A DNA stretch of 64,000 nt from Bradyrhizobium forestalis (GTDB taxonomy: Bacteria > Pseudomonadota > Alphaproteobacteria > Rhizobiales > Xanthobacteraceae), in the NCBI RefSeq assembly GCF_002795245.1, contig NZ_PGVG01000004.1, forward strand, positions 62,001 through 126,000, in the 5' to 3' direction. Under the pieces are notes generated by a model that was not told the DNA's origin, searched no databases, and was given only the letters and a program-made list of their open reading frames with translations. Shown here piece after piece: positions 54,212 through 63,122 of this stretch (positions are counted from its first letter, which is position 1; every line of letters begins with the position of its first letter). The position numbers and the translations under genes are program-made.

Positions 54212-54394
54212 GATTTCACGCCTTTTCGATCAATCTGCCGCGCGCGGCACTTTGTCGTGCCTTTATCCTGGTGGGACCACGGATATAGTGCCGGAAAGCG
54301 TGACCTAGAAGCCCGTTCACGCTAAGTTTGAGCCCGCCGGTGAGGGGACCCCGGCTGCGATTCGAACGCTTAGACCAGAAGGAGCAAGACCCGA

Positions 54395-54631
54395 ATGCCC
54401 ATGGACGCCCACGATATCGAGGCGATGATCAAGGCGGCGATCCCCGATGCCGAGGTGACCATCCGTGACCTCGCCGGCGACGGCGACCATTATGCCGCGA
54501 CCGTGATCTCGGAATCCTTCCGCGGCAAGTCGCGCGTCCAGCAGCACCAGATCGTCTATCAGTCCCTGCGCGGCCAGATGGGCGGCGTGCTGCATGCGCT
54601 GGCGCTGCAAACCGGCGTACCCGGCACCTGA
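54395..54631 (+). CDS. bolA: BolA-family protein
   Basis: The 78-residue protein has the BolA fold with VTIRDLAGDGDHYAATVISE, FRGKSRVQQHQIVYQSL and the end LHALALQTGVP. BolA proteins pair with monothiol glutaredoxins to hold and sense Fe-S clusters. The matching grxD lies at 58421, separated by ltrA, egtD and egtB. AGGAG precedes the ATG. Confidence 0.93.
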   Translation: MPMDAHDIEAMIKAAIPDAEVTIRDLAGDGDHYAATVISESFRGKSRVQQHQIVYQSLRGQMGGVLHALALQTGVPGT

Positions 54632-54652
54632 CCTGATCGCGCCACGGGGACG

Positions 54653-55849
54653 ATGATGGCTGCGGACAACCCGCGCGGCGCGATGTTTCGCGTCATCGTG
54701 CCGAACCAGCACAGCCGCGTCACCAATGCCGAGCTGTTCTTCGACCTCGTCTTCGTTTTTGCCGTCACGCAGATCTCGCACTCGCTGCTGCACCATTTCA
54801 CGCCGCTTGGCGCGGTGCACGTTGCGGTGCTGTTTCTCGCGGTGTGGTGGGTGTGGGTCTACACCACCTGGGTCACCAACTGGCTCAATCCCGAGCTGAC
54901 GCCGGTCCGCCTCCTGCTGTTTTCGATGATGCTGGGCGGCCTCGTGCTGTCGACCACGATCCCGACGGCGTTCGAGGAGCGCGGCCTGTGGTTTGCGATC
55001 GCCTATGCGACCATGCAGGTCGGACGCACCGCGTTCTGGATGTTCGCAACCCCGCGCCACCGGACCGCAGTACGGCACAACGCGATCCGCATCCTGACCT
55101 GGCTCTCGATCTCCGCAGTGTTGTGGATCGCCGGCGGCTTGTCCGAGGGAGATGCACGGCTATGGCTGTGGATCGCGGCGGTGACCTGGGAATACATCTC
55201 GCCGGCGGCACGGTTCTGGGTCCCGAAGCTCGGATTTTCCTCGGTCGAGGCCTGGGCCGTCGAAGGCGGCCACATGGCCGAGCGCTGCGCGCTGTTCGTC
55301 ATCATCGCGCTCGGCGAGGCCATCGTCGTCAACGGCGCGACCTTCGCTGAACTGGAGTGGAGCGCCAGCAATATCCTCGCCTTCGTCTCGGCGCTGGTCG
55401 GCGCCATCGCGATGTGGTGGATTTATTTCCACAAGGGAGCGGAGGCCGGCTCCGAACGGATCTCCAAGTCAGCCGAATCCGGCCGCCTGGCGCGGCTCGC
55501 CTACACCTATCTGCACATGCCGATCGTTGCCGGCATCATCCTGACCGCGGTCTCGGACGAACTCGTGCTGAAGCATCCGACCGGCCATTCCGACGTGCGC
55601 ACCATCGTGAGCACGATCGGCGGTCCCCTGGTGTTCCTGGTCGGCACCATCCTGTTCAAGCACGCGATCCGCGGCTTCCTCCAGCTCTCGCACGGCGTCG
55701 GCATCATCCTGCTGCTGGCGCTGAGCTGGTTCGCAGCCGATCTGTCACCGCTCTGGCTGTCGGTGGCGACGACCGTGATCATGATCGTCGTGGCGGTGTG
55801 GGAGTCGGTATCGCTGGGGTCGAAGGTGGAGGAGGTCGGAGAGCGCTGA
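54653..55849 (+). CDS. ltrA: Low temperature requirement protein A (LtrA)
   Basis: The 398-residue protein has about twelve helices and the LtrA opening VTNAELFFDLVFVFAVTQIS, then FWVPKLGFSSVEAWAVEGGH and ERCALFVIIALGEAIVV. LtrA is a membrane protein linked to cold growth in Listeria; its activity is unknown. It lies 21 bp after bolA, same strand. Confidence 0.9.
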   Translation: MMAADNPRGAMFRVIVPNQHSRVTNAELFFDLVFVFAVTQISHSLLHHFTPLGAVHVAVLFLAVWWVWVYTTWVTNWLNPELTPVRLLLFSMMLGGLVLSTTIPTAFEERGLWFAIAYATMQVGRTAFWMFATPRHRTAVRHNAIRILTWLSISAVLWIAGGLSEGDARLWLWIAAVTWEYISPAARFWVPKLGFSSVEAWAVEGGHMAERCALFVIIALGEAIVVNGATFAELEWSASNILAFVSALVGAIAMWWIYFHKGAEAGSERISKSAESGRLARLAYTYLHMPIVAGIILTAVSDELVLKHPTGHSDVRTIVSTIGGPLVFLVGTILFKHAIRGFLQLSHGVGIILLLALSWFAADLSPLWLSVATTVIMIVVAVWESVSLGSKVEEVGER

Positions 55850-55861
55850 CGCCCGAAGCTC

Positions 55862-56833
55862 TTACTCCGCAACCTCCAGCGCATGCACCGAGAACATCTT
55901 CGCCGCGTCCGTCCAGCTCTCGCGCACGCGCCAGCCGGCACCCTGCGCCAGCGCGGCGAAGCGGTCGAGGCTGTATTTGTAGCTGTTCTCGGTATGAATG
56001 CTCTCGCCCGGGCGGAACGCGAAGCTGGTGCCGAGCAGGCGCACGGTCTGGCTCTTCCTGCTGATCAGATGCATCTCGATGCGATGCCGCTCGCGATTGT
56101 AGATCGCGCGATGGGTGAAGGCGGACAGATCGAAATTGCCGCCGAGCTCACGATTGATCCGCACCAGCACATTGAGGTTGAAGCGCGCGGTGACACCGGC
56201 AGCGTCGTTATAGGCATCAAACAGCACGCGCTCGTCCTTCTCGAGATCGGCGCCGATGATCATCTGCGCGCCCCGGCCGAGGATCTTGCGCGCGCTCTTC
56301 AGGAAGGCTTGCGCTTCCTGCGGCTCGAAATTTCCGATGGTCGAGCCCGGGAAGAAGCCAACCTTGGGCATCGATGCGACCTGCTTGGGCAGCTCGAACG
56401 GCGTGGTAAAGTCGGCGGCGACCGGATAGATGCCGAGCGTCGGGAAGTCACGCTTCAGGCCGCTTGCCTGCGCTTTCAGGAAGTCGCCGGAGATGTCCAC
56501 GGGGACATAGGCGGCGAACCTGCAATGACCCAGCAGCAGGCGCACCTTCGTGGTCGCGCCGGCGCCGAACTCGACCAGCGCCGCATGCTCCGGAATGATC
56601 TTTGCGATCTCGCTGCCGCGCTCCTTCAGGATCGCAAGCTCGGTGCGCGTCGGATAATATTCCGGCAGCTTCGTGATCGCCTCGAACAACTCCGATCCGG
56701 TCGCGTCATAGAAATATTTCGGCGACAGCTTTTTCGGCTGCCGCGAGAGGTCCTCGATGGCCTCGCGGGCAAAGGCAGTGGTCTGCTCGTCGGGAAGATG
56801 GGCTTCGGCCAAAGCGCTGGCGTGCACATTCAT
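55862..56833 (-). CDS. egtD: L-histidine N-alpha-methyltransferase
   Basis: The 323-residue SAM enzyme makes hercynine from histidine, the first step of ergothioneine synthesis. Landmarks are KLPEYYPTRTELAIL, VEFGAGATTKVRLLL (SAM motif), PVDISGDFLKAQA, FFPGSTIGNFEP and the C-terminal block ENSYKYSLDRFAALA. AGGAG precedes ATG 56833. It lies 50 bp after egtB on the same strand and converges with ltrA. Confidence 0.95.
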   Translation of the reverse strand: MNVHASALAEAHLPDEQTTAFAREAIEDLSRQPKKLSPKYFYDATGSELFEAITKLPEYYPTRTELAILKERGSEIAKIIPEHAALVEFGAGATTKVRLLLGHCRFAAYVPVDISGDFLKAQASGLKRDFPTLGIYPVAADFTTPFELPKQVASMPKVGFFPGSTIGNFEPQEAQAFLKSARKILGRGAQMIIGADLEKDERVLFDAYNDAAGVTARFNLNVLVRINRELGGNFDLSAFTHRAIYNRERHRIEMHLISRKSQTVRLLGTSFAFRPGESIHTENSYKYSLDRFAALAQGAGWRVRESWTDAAKMFSVHALEVAE

Positions 56834-56883
56834 GATACTCTCCTGAACGCGCTGTCCGGCGCGCATTTGTCGTCGGATGAGAA

Positions 56884-58131
56884 CTAGTCGTAATCGGCGA
56901 GCCGCAGGCCGGTGAACTGCCAGCGGTGGTGCGGATAGAAGAAGTTGCGATAGGTGATACGGCTGTGGCCTTGCGGAGTTGCAAGCGAGGAGCCACGCAG
57001 CACCAATTGGTTAACCATGAACTTGCCGTTGTACTCGCCGAGCGCGCCCTCAATCGCGCGATAGCCGGGGTAGGGCGAGTAGGAGCTGCGGGTCCATTGC
57101 CAGACGAGGCCGAAGGCGTCGTTGAGTTGGCCAGCGCGGGCCGCGACCTCCCATTCCATCTCGGTCGGCAGGTGTTTTCCGGACCAGCGCGCGAACGCGT
57201 CAGCCTCGTAATAGCTGATGTGGCAGACCGGCGCGTCCGGGTCGACCGGCTTGAGGCCGGCGAGCGTCATCACTTGCCATGCGCCGTCGACCTCGCGCCA
57301 ATATCCCGGGGCCTGCCAGTCTTCCTTGCTGGCCGCGGCAAAGCCGTCCATCAGCCACAGGGTTGCGGTCCGGTAGCCGCCATCTTGCATGAAGGCGAGC
57401 CACTCGGCATTGGTGACCAGATTGCGGGCGATCTTGACCGGACCGACGAGGGCGCGGTGCGCCGGCTTCTCGTTGTCGAAATGGAAGCCGTCGTCGACAT
57501 GGCCGACGGTGTGGATGCCTTCGTTGAGGGGCAGCCAGTCGTCGCCGCTGCGCGTTGCGGCCGGGAAGCGCCAGTTCGGGTCATAGGACGGGTAGATCGG
57601 GTTCTGCGCAAAGGCATGCAGGATGTCGGTGAACATCAGCTCCTGATGCTGCTGCTCGTGGTTGAGCCCGACTTCGACCAGCGGCGCGATTGTACGGAGC
57701 TTGTCCTCGCCGGCCTCGCGGAAGAATTTGACGACGGCAGCATCGACGTATTTGCGATAGGCGCCGACCTCGTCGGCGCTGGGACGGGTGATGTCGCCGC
57801 GATGATTGCGGGCATGTCGCGGGCCGGCGCTGACGTAATAGGAATTGAACAGGAACGCGAAATCGGGGTGGAAGAGCCGGTAGCCCACAGCATGCTCGCC
57901 GAGCAGGAATTGCTCCCAGAACCAGGTGGTATGGGCCCGGTGCCATTTGGTCGGGCTGGCATCGGGCATCGACTGGATCTGCTGGTCCTCTGGTGACAGC
58001 GGCGCTGCCCGCCGTTCGGTCTCATTGCGGACGGTGAAAAATGCCGCTTCCAGCCGCTGGGCGAGGTCGTCCGGGTGGGAGGACGGTGACGAAAGCTGGG
58101 TGGCGGCCGTGGCTGAGGCTTGTTTCGTCAC
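56884..58131 (-). CDS. egtB: Hercynine oxygenase (ergothioneine sulfoxide synthase)
   Basis: The 415-residue iron enzyme joins hercynine with a thiol substrate using O2. It has an N-terminal DinB-like domain with iron ligands in KWHRAHTTWFWEQF and NHEQQHQELMFTD (HxxxH), and a C-terminal formylglycine-enzyme-like domain (PVCHISYYEADAFARWSGKH, TEMEWEVAAR). I chose the GTG at 58131 because GGAGA is 5 nt upstream; an ATG at 58182 would add 17 residues. With egtD it forms an ergothioneine operon. Confidence 0.93.
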   Translation of the reverse strand: MTKQASATAATQLSSPSSHPDDLAQRLEAAFFTVRNETERRAAPLSPEDQQIQSMPDASPTKWHRAHTTWFWEQFLLGEHAVGYRLFHPDFAFLFNSYYVSAGPRHARNHRGDITRPSADEVGAYRKYVDAAVVKFFREAGEDKLRTIAPLVEVGLNHEQQHQELMFTDILHAFAQNPIYPSYDPNWRFPAATRSGDDWLPLNEGIHTVGHVDDGFHFDNEKPAHRALVGPVKIARNLVTNAEWLAFMQDGGYRTATLWLMDGFAAASKEDWQAPGYWREVDGAWQVMTLAGLKPVDPDAPVCHISYYEADAFARWSGKHLPTEMEWEVAARAGQLNDAFGLVWQWTRSSYSPYPGYRAIEGALGEYNGKFMVNQLVLRGSSLATPQGHSRITYRNFFYPHHRWQFTGLRLADYD

Positions 58132-58420
58132 GTTTTTCTCCAGACAGGACAAGAGAACGTTGTTCGCGCGACCCGGTTCCATGACCAGGGTTCGTCCTAG
58201 ATAGGGGCTCCGTCACGGTATGAAAGTCCTCTCCGACGATGATATTGATGTCATCAGCCTATGGACCTGTTGGGCTCGGCACGGTCGCCAGGGGCCCGTC
58301 GCCGCCATTTTACTTTGGATGCACAACGGTTTGGGCTACATATATGGGCGGGTATCGGGTTAAATCGGCCGAGCCGGCCCGAAGCAATTGGTGAGGGCTC
58401 TGCCCCAGAAGGACACGGAT

Positions 58421-58747
58421 ATGAGCATCGCGGAATTCATCGACAACGAAGTGAAGTCGAACGACGTGGTTCTGTTTATGAAGGGTACGCCGCAATTTCC
58501 GCAGTGCGGTTTCTCCGGGCAGGTCGTCCAGATCCTCGACCATATCGGGGTCGGCTATAAGGGCCTCAACGTCCTCGAATCCGCCGAGCTGCGCAACGGC
58601 ATCAAGGAGTATTCGAACTGGCCGACCATCCCGCAGCTCTATGTGAAGGGTGAGTTCATCGGTGGCTGCGACATCGTCCGCGAGATGTTCCAGGCCGGCG
58701 AATTGCAGCAGCTCTTCTCCGAAAAGGGCGTCGTCGTCGCGGCCTGA
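58421..58747 (+). CDS. grxD: Monothiol glutaredoxin (Grx4 type)
   Basis: The 108-residue protein has the CGFS active site at residues 29-32 (PQCGFSGQ), [20 protein letters not shown] for glutathione binding and the family length. It binds a [2Fe-2S] cluster with glutathione and BolA and hands it on. ATG 58421 follows AGAAGGA. The macro-domain gene begins 3 bp after its stop. Confidence 0.96.
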   Translation: MSIAEFIDNEVKSNDVVLFMKGTPQFPQCGFSGQVVQILDHIGVGYKGLNVLESAELRNGIKEYSNWPTIPQLYVKGEFIGGCDIVREMFQAGELQQLFSEKGVVVAA

Positions 58748-58750
58748 CAC

Positions 58751-59320
58751 GTGACCCCGCTGACGCGCCGGATTGGCAGCGCCGAGCTTGAGGTCATCGT
58801 TGCCGACATCACGACACTCGGCGTTGACGCCATCGTCAACGCTGCCAACACGTCGCTTCTCGGCGGGGGCGGCGTAGACGGTGCGATCCATCGGGCGGCC
58901 GGACCCGAGCTCGTCGCCGAATGCCGCATGCTCCACGGCTGCAAGACGGGTGACGCGAAGATCACCAGGGGCTATCGGCTCAAGGCCGCGCATGTGATCC
59001 ACACCGTCGGTCCAGTATGGAATGGCGGCGCGCTCGGCGAGGACGATCTGCTCGCCTCCTGTTATCGCCGATCGATGGAGCTGTGCGACAGGCACAAGCT
59101 GACCTCGGTGGCATTCCCCGCGATCTCGACCGGCATTTATCGCTTTCCTGCCGACCGGGCGGCCGATATCGCCGTGCGCACGGCGGTCGATGGGCTCGCC
59201 GCTGCGCCGTCCCTTGCTCGCGTGGTGTTCTGCTGCTTCTCCGAGCCTGGCGCCAAACTCCACGCCGAGGCGCTTGCGCGACACGGCGGCCCCGGCAAGA
59301 TCGGCAGTGCTATTTCGTGA
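58751..59320 (+). CDS. Macro-domain protein (O-acetyl-ADP-ribose deacetylase type)
   Basis: The 189-residue protein has the MacroD signature [40 protein letters not shown] and [20 protein letters not shown]. Such enzymes remove acetyl or ADP-ribose groups. It starts with GTG, 3 bp after grxD, so the two are coupled. Its last ten bases before and including the stop lie in the remnant of a beta-lactamase-family gene, so the C-terminus may have been changed by recombination. Confidence 0.92.
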   Translation: MTPLTRRIGSAELEVIVADITTLGVDAIVNAANTSLLGGGGVDGAIHRAAGPELVAECRMLHGCKTGDAKITRGYRLKAAHVIHTVGPVWNGGALGEDDLLASCYRRSMELCDRHKLTSVAFPAISTGIYRFPADRAADIAVRTAVDGLAAAPSLARVVFCCFSEPGAKLHAEALARHGGPGKIGSAIS

Positions 59321-59430
59321 TCGACCCCAAGCAGGATAGGTTCTTCGTCCTCCTGAGGCAGACCCCGACCGAGCGCCGGCGCGTGCAGCGAACATTGAAG
59401 CAGTTGGTTTATGAAGCCATGGAGAAATGA
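59311..59430 (+). pseudogene. C-terminal remnant of a beta-lactamase-family gene
   Basis: In a frame different from the macro gene, this stretch reads [12 protein letters not shown], then LLRQTPTERRR and LKQLVYEAMEK to a stop. It parallels the C-terminus of the next gene ([33 protein letters not shown]). No start or upstream part of such a gene is present, so it is a leftover tail joined to the end of the macro gene. Confidence 0.75.
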
Positions 59431-59431
59431 C

Positions 59432-60693
59432 ATGCTTGGGCGCCGCGCGTTCATCGCGGCGCTCGTTCTTCTCGTCGGGGTCGTCGGCGCGAAGGCCGGC
59501 TCCGAGGGACGCGCTGCCCGCGCGCTCTCCACGGAAGGCTTGGCAAGGGTTTCCGACTACATCCGGAACGAGGTCGCGACGGGCAGGATCCCCGGTGCGA
59601 TCCTGCTGCTCCAGCAACACGGCAAGCCGGTCTACTACGAGAATTTCGGTGTTCGCGATGCCACCAGCGAACTTTCGATGAGCGCGGATACGATCTTCCG
59701 TCTCTATTCGATGTCGAAGCCGATCACATCAGTCGTGGCGATGATGCTGGTCGAAGAAGGCAGGCTTTCGCTCGACGATCCCGTGTCCAAATACATTCCG
59801 GCCTTCGCCGACATGAAGGTCGGCGTCGAGAGGAAAGCAGGGGACGGCAAGGTTTCGCTGACGCTGGAGCCGCAGCAACGTCCGGTCACGATCAAGGACC
59901 TCTTGCGCCACACCGCGGGGCTGCCTTACGGCTTTTACGGTGGTGGGCTGGTGCGCGAGCTCCATGCTGCGGCCGACCTCTTCAACAGCGATCTTTCCAA
60001 CGCCGAGCTCGTCGCGAAGATCACCACGCTGCCGCTCGCCGAGCAGCCAGGCACGGTGTGGGATTACGGCTTTGCCACCGACGTGCTCGGCCGCGTCGTC
60101 GAGGTGATCTCGGGCAGGACGCTGCTCCAGTTCGAGAAGGAGCGGCTGCTCGATCCGCTCGGCATGACCGAGACCGCATTTTACGTTGCCGATCCCGCCA
60201 GGTTTGCACGTATCGCCGAACCGATGCCGGAAGACCGCAAGATCAGCCCGACGACTGATGTCCGCGACATCAGGAAGCCCGCGACATCGGAATCAGGTGG
60301 CGCCGGCATGATCGGCACGGTCGGCGACTATGCCCGCTTCGCGCAGATGCTGCTGAATGGCGGCACCTTTGAAGGCCGGCGCTATCTCAAAGCCGAGACG
60401 GTTGCGCTGATGGCGTCGGATCATATCGGCCCCGAGACTGCAATCGCACGCGACCAGACTATTATCCGGGCGCAAGCTCCGGCTTCGGCCTCGGCTTCGC
60501 CGTGCGCACCTCTGTGCCGCCAGGCACCTCGTGGCCGCTTGGCGAATATCGCTGGGACGGCGTCGGCGGCACGTTCTTCTTCATCGATCCCGAAGACGAT
60601 CTGTTCGGGATCTTCATGGTGCAGACGCCCTCGCAGCGCGGCCGGATTCAACTCGAGCTGAAGACGCTGATCTATCGGGCGATGGGACGGTGA
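59432..60693 (+). pseudogene. Beta-lactamase-family serine hydrolase with a frameshift
   Basis: The frame opens at ATG 59432 (GGAG upstream) with a signal-like N-terminus and the SxxK motif SMSK (RLYSMSKPITS). It runs in one frame to about residue 342 (AIARDQ). The expected continuation, [19 protein letters not shown] and then [16 protein letters not shown] to 60693, is in the frame one base back. A single missing base near 60455 explains this; the total would be about 420 residues. It is a recent pseudogene or a sequencing error. Intact members are periplasmic esterases or penicillin-binding proteins. Confidence 0.85.
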
Positions 60694-60711
60694 GCGCAAT
60701 TTCGTTCTTGT

Positions 60712-60788
60712 AGCCCGGATGAGCGAAGCGACATCCGGGTCTCCGTGAGTGAAGTCCCGGGTATCGCTCCGCTCACCCGGGCTACGGG
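60712..60788. repeat. TAGCCCGGATGAGCGAAGCGA repeat, copy 2
   Basis: TAGCCCGGATGAGCGAAGCG and CGCTCACCCGGGCTA form a palindrome almost identical on its left arm to the copy at 30045-30116. It lies between convergent genes. Confidence 0.8.
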
Positions 60789-60790
60789 AC

Positions 60791-61858
60791 TTATGCCCCG
60801 CGCACGATCTCGCGGACGTATCCGATCGTCTCCTCGATCTGGCTCGCATTGACGTCGAGATGGGTGCAGGCGCGGATGCGGCCGTCCATCATCGCGAGCG
60901 TCACGCCGCGCTGGCGGAGCGCGGTGACCATCTTGTCGCCGGGAATGCCGGCGCCGTCCGGCTTGAAGAAGACGAGATTGGTCTCGGGCTCCTGCACCTC
61001 GATGCCTGCGATCTGCGACAGTCCGCGGGCGAGCGCCCGCGCATTGGCGTGGTCGTCGGCCAGGCGCTCGACGTGATGATCGAGCGCGTAGATGCACGCG
61101 GCCGCGCAGACCCCGGCCTGCCGCATCGAGCCGCCGAGGCGTTGCTTCCACTGCCACACCGCATCGATGAAGGCGCGCGTGCCAGCGAGCACGCCGCCGA
61201 TCGGCGCACCCAAGCCCTTCGAGAAGTCGATCCACGCCGAATCCCATCCCGCGGTCATGTCGCGCGGCGTGATGCCGCTCGCCACGGTGGCGTTGAGCAG
61301 GCGCGCGCCGTCCATATGGGTGACGAGGCGGTGCTGCCTGGCGATCGCGACGATCTCGTCGAGCGCCGCCTTCTTCCAGATCGTGCCGCCACCGATATTG
61401 GCGGTCTGCTCGACGCTGACGACGGTCTGCGGCGGCTGGTAACGCGTGCGCGGATGCAGTGCCTTGCGAAGAGTCTCCGGCGTGAACTGGCCATCGGGGC
61501 CCTTGAGCTGCGTCACTTGGAAGCCGCCGATCGCCGCGTGCGCGCCGCCTTCGCGCGCGATGATGTGCGCGGTCTCATGCGCGAGGATCTCGTCGCCGGG
61601 GCGGCAATGCACCAGCGTCGCGGTGACGTTGCACATCGTGCCCGAGGGCATGTAGACGGCGGCTTCCTTGCCGAGCAGATCCGCAACGCGTTCGCACAGC
61701 GCATTGACGGTCGGATCGTCGCCGACCTGCTCGTCGCCGACCTCCGCCCGCGCCATCGCCTCGCGCATCGCAGCCGTTGGCCTGGTCTGCGTGTCCGAGA
61801 GCAGATTGATGCGCACCGGCGGCGCCTTGGGATCGATCGGGGGAGGGGTGTAGAGCAT
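60791..61858 (-). CDS. ltaE: Low-specificity L-threonine aldolase
   Basis: The 355-residue PLP enzyme cleaves threonine to glycine and acetaldehyde. Landmarks are [55 protein letters not shown] and the PLP lysine in [17 protein letters not shown] 61858 was used; a GTG 15 bp upstream is possible. Its product glycine would feed the glycine cleavage system encoded elsewhere in this window. Confidence 0.93.
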   Translation of the reverse strand: MLYTPPPIDPKAPPVRINLLSDTQTRPTAAMREAMARAEVGDEQVGDDPTVNALCERVADLLGKEAAVYMPSGTMCNVTATLVHCRPGDEILAHETAHIIAREGGAHAAIGGFQVTQLKGPDGQFTPETLRKALHPRTRYQPPQTVVSVEQTANIGGGTIWKKAALDEIVAIARQHRLVTHMDGARLLNATVASGITPRDMTAGWDSAWIDFSKGLGAPIGGVLAGTRAFIDAVWQWKQRLGGSMRQAGVCAAACIYALDHHVERLADDHANARALARGLSQIAGIEVQEPETNLVFFKPDGAGIPGDKMVTALRQRGVTLAMMDGRIRACTHLDVNASQIEETIGYVREIVRGA

Positions 61859-61878
61859 GGCTGGTCTCGTCACTTCAT

Positions 61879-62175
61879 CTAGTCGAACAGTTGCGGTCTG
61901 ATGTCTTGCGCACCGTGAAGAATGGCACGGATTTCGACGTGGTCGGATTGCACCGTGTAGAAGATAAGATGGGATTGGAAGCGGAAACGTCGATAGCCAG
62001 CGGCGAGCTCATCCACTTGCTGGCCAATGAGAGGGAAGTCGGCGAGAAGTCCGAAGGAGCGGATCAGACCGGCATAATAAGCCTCGGCCTGATATTTACC
62101 GAACCGGCTTTCGGTGAAGTCGTAGATGTCGATCAGGTCGGTCCGGGTGCGCTCCGATAACCGATACTCAGCCAT
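61879..62175 (-). CDS. parE: ParE-family toxin
   Basis: The 98-residue protein has the RelE/ParE pattern: YRLSERTRTDLIDIYDFTES, FPLIGQQVDELAAGYRRFRF, HLIFYTVQSDHVEIRAILHG. It would act on gyrase or ribosomes when free of its antitoxin. Its ATG overlaps the antitoxin stop by 8 bp, the normal order. The frame appears complete, so this pair is probably active. Confidence 0.9.
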   Translation of the reverse strand: MAEYRLSERTRTDLIDIYDFTESRFGKYQAEAYYAGLIRSFGLLADFPLIGQQVDELAAGYRRFRFQSHLIFYTVQSDHVEIRAILHGAQDIRPQLFD

Positions 62176-62383
62176 GGCGGCGTTGAGCGACGCGTTGGCG
62201 CGCGGCGGCCAGGATGTCGTCCGGCGTGTCCGAGGTGAAGTTGTTGCAATCGGGCTGCGCGAATAGCGCTTGATATCGGCGGACCTGTTCGTCGCGGGGC
62301 AGCTTGGCCCATGCCTCAAGCTCGACCTCGGAGGGCGCTGCCGAAGGGGTGATGTTGGCGAGCTGGTCGGTCGTCTGGGACAT
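62168..62383 (-). CDS. Antitoxin partner of the ParE toxin
   Basis: The 71-residue acidic protein (PSEVELEAWAKLPRDEQVRR; FTSDTPDDILAAARQRV) lies directly upstream of parE with an 8-bp overlap. Size, acidity and position fit an antitoxin. A ribbon-helix-helix is not obvious, so the antitoxin class is not certain. Confidence 0.75.
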   Translation of the reverse strand: MSQTTDQLANITPSAAPSEVELEAWAKLPRDEQVRRYQALFAQPDCNNFTSDTPDDILAAARQRVAQRRHG

Positions 62384-62482
62384 CGATCGTAGGTTACCAC
62401 AACAGAATGGTTACGGAAACCGGGGCCTTGAACGATGATTTGCCGATTTACCAGCGCGAAATGGAGTACCCGTACCGCGGTG
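62384..62482. other. Gap between the two toxin-antitoxin pairs
   Basis: No gene. It contains the diverged copy of the rpsD 3' end at 62418-62460. Confidence 0.5.
62418..62460. repeat. Diverged duplicate of the rpsD 3' end
   Basis: The 43 bp match 63078-63122 (end of rpsD plus half its terminator) at about 36 positions with two short gaps. Shared blocks include AACCGGGGCC, TTGAACG, TGCCGA and CAGCGCGAA, in the same orientation and order. Confidence 0.75.
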
Positions 62483-62773
62483 TCACTTACTCGTGGTCAG
62501 CGAGTTCTGGGTGGACGCCGGGCGGCGTGACGAAATCGCATAATAATGATTTCCGTCGCGCTCACACGATAAATCGATCAGATAGGGATAAGGGTTGACC
62601 GGCAAGCGACGGACGTATGCACGCGTGGTCTGCCGCCCTGCATACGGGTGATCCCCGAGCAGCGCGACAATGCGGTCGCGCACGTGGCTGGCTCCCTGTG
62701 GAGAACGCGCATCGATGTAGGTCAGAACTTCGTCGATCTGGGCGAGTGCCCGCTTCGTGTAACGGACCTTCAC
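62483..62773 (-). pseudogene. ParE/RelE-family toxin, frameshifted near the end
   Basis: The frame from GTG 62773 reads a normal ParE toxin (KVRYTKRALAQIDEVLTYID; VRRLPVNPYPYLI) and then turns into DLSCERDGNHYYAISS. In the next frame the sequence continues IYRVSATEIIIMRFRHAARR, the expected ParE end, to a stop at 62497. An extra base near 62575 explains it. The catalytic-end residues are lost, so the toxin is probably inactive. The GTG overlaps the antitoxin stop (GTGA). Confidence 0.8.
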
Positions 62774-62997
62774 AGCCCGTGCTTGGCCCACATGGCGCGA
62801 ACTTCGTCGGCAGTGGCAAGCTCGCCGCGGGCGATTTCAGCTTCGGCCTCGGCCAAATCCGCTTCTTCCGCCGCCGTCAGTTGGAGCGGCGGCTGATTCA
62901 CCCCAGCAAGCTCAAGGAGGGTCCGCGCCAAGTCGTCCTGCTCTGAAGCAGGTAGGGTGGAAACCTTGCTGAAGGCCTCATCCAGAAGACGCGTCAT
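62770..62997 (-). CDS. Antitoxin of the frameshifted toxin
   Basis: The 75-residue protein has TRLLDEAFSKVSTLPASEQD, a Leu-rich middle and an acidic Glu/Ala helix (TAAEEADLAEAEAEIARGEL), typical of small addiction-module antitoxins. Its stop overlaps the toxin GTG. It remains intact although its toxin is not. Confidence 0.78.
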   Translation of the reverse strand: MTRLLDEAFSKVSTLPASEQDDLARTLLELAGVNQPPLQLTAAEEADLAEAEAEIARGELATADEVRAMWAKHGL

Positions 62998-63063
62998 GGT
63001 CAACTCCGCTACGCGCAATCATAGCACAGATGGGCTGAGACATGGGAGTGGCCGCCTCAAACG

Positions 63064-63090
63064 AAAAGGCCCCGGTGAACCGGGGCCTTT
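63064..63090 (-). terminator. Rho-independent terminator of rpsD
   Basis: An 11-bp stem (AAAGGCCCCGG at 63065-63075 with its complement at 63080-63090) and 4-nt loop, followed on the minus strand by TTTTCGTTT. Confidence 0.9.
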
Positions 63091-63122
63091 GAACGTTGAT
63101 GTGCCGAAACTATCAGCGCGAA
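63078..63122. repeat. rpsD 3' end, original copy of the duplicated segment
   Basis: Contains the last codons and stop of rpsD and half of its terminator. The diverged partner is at 62418-62460; the frameshifted toxin-antitoxin pair lies between. Confidence 0.75.

Noticed and set aside
62407..62598. 63-codon plus-strand frame across the rpsD duplicate
   Set aside because: No ribosome site, no family, and it runs across the repeat and the toxin gene.
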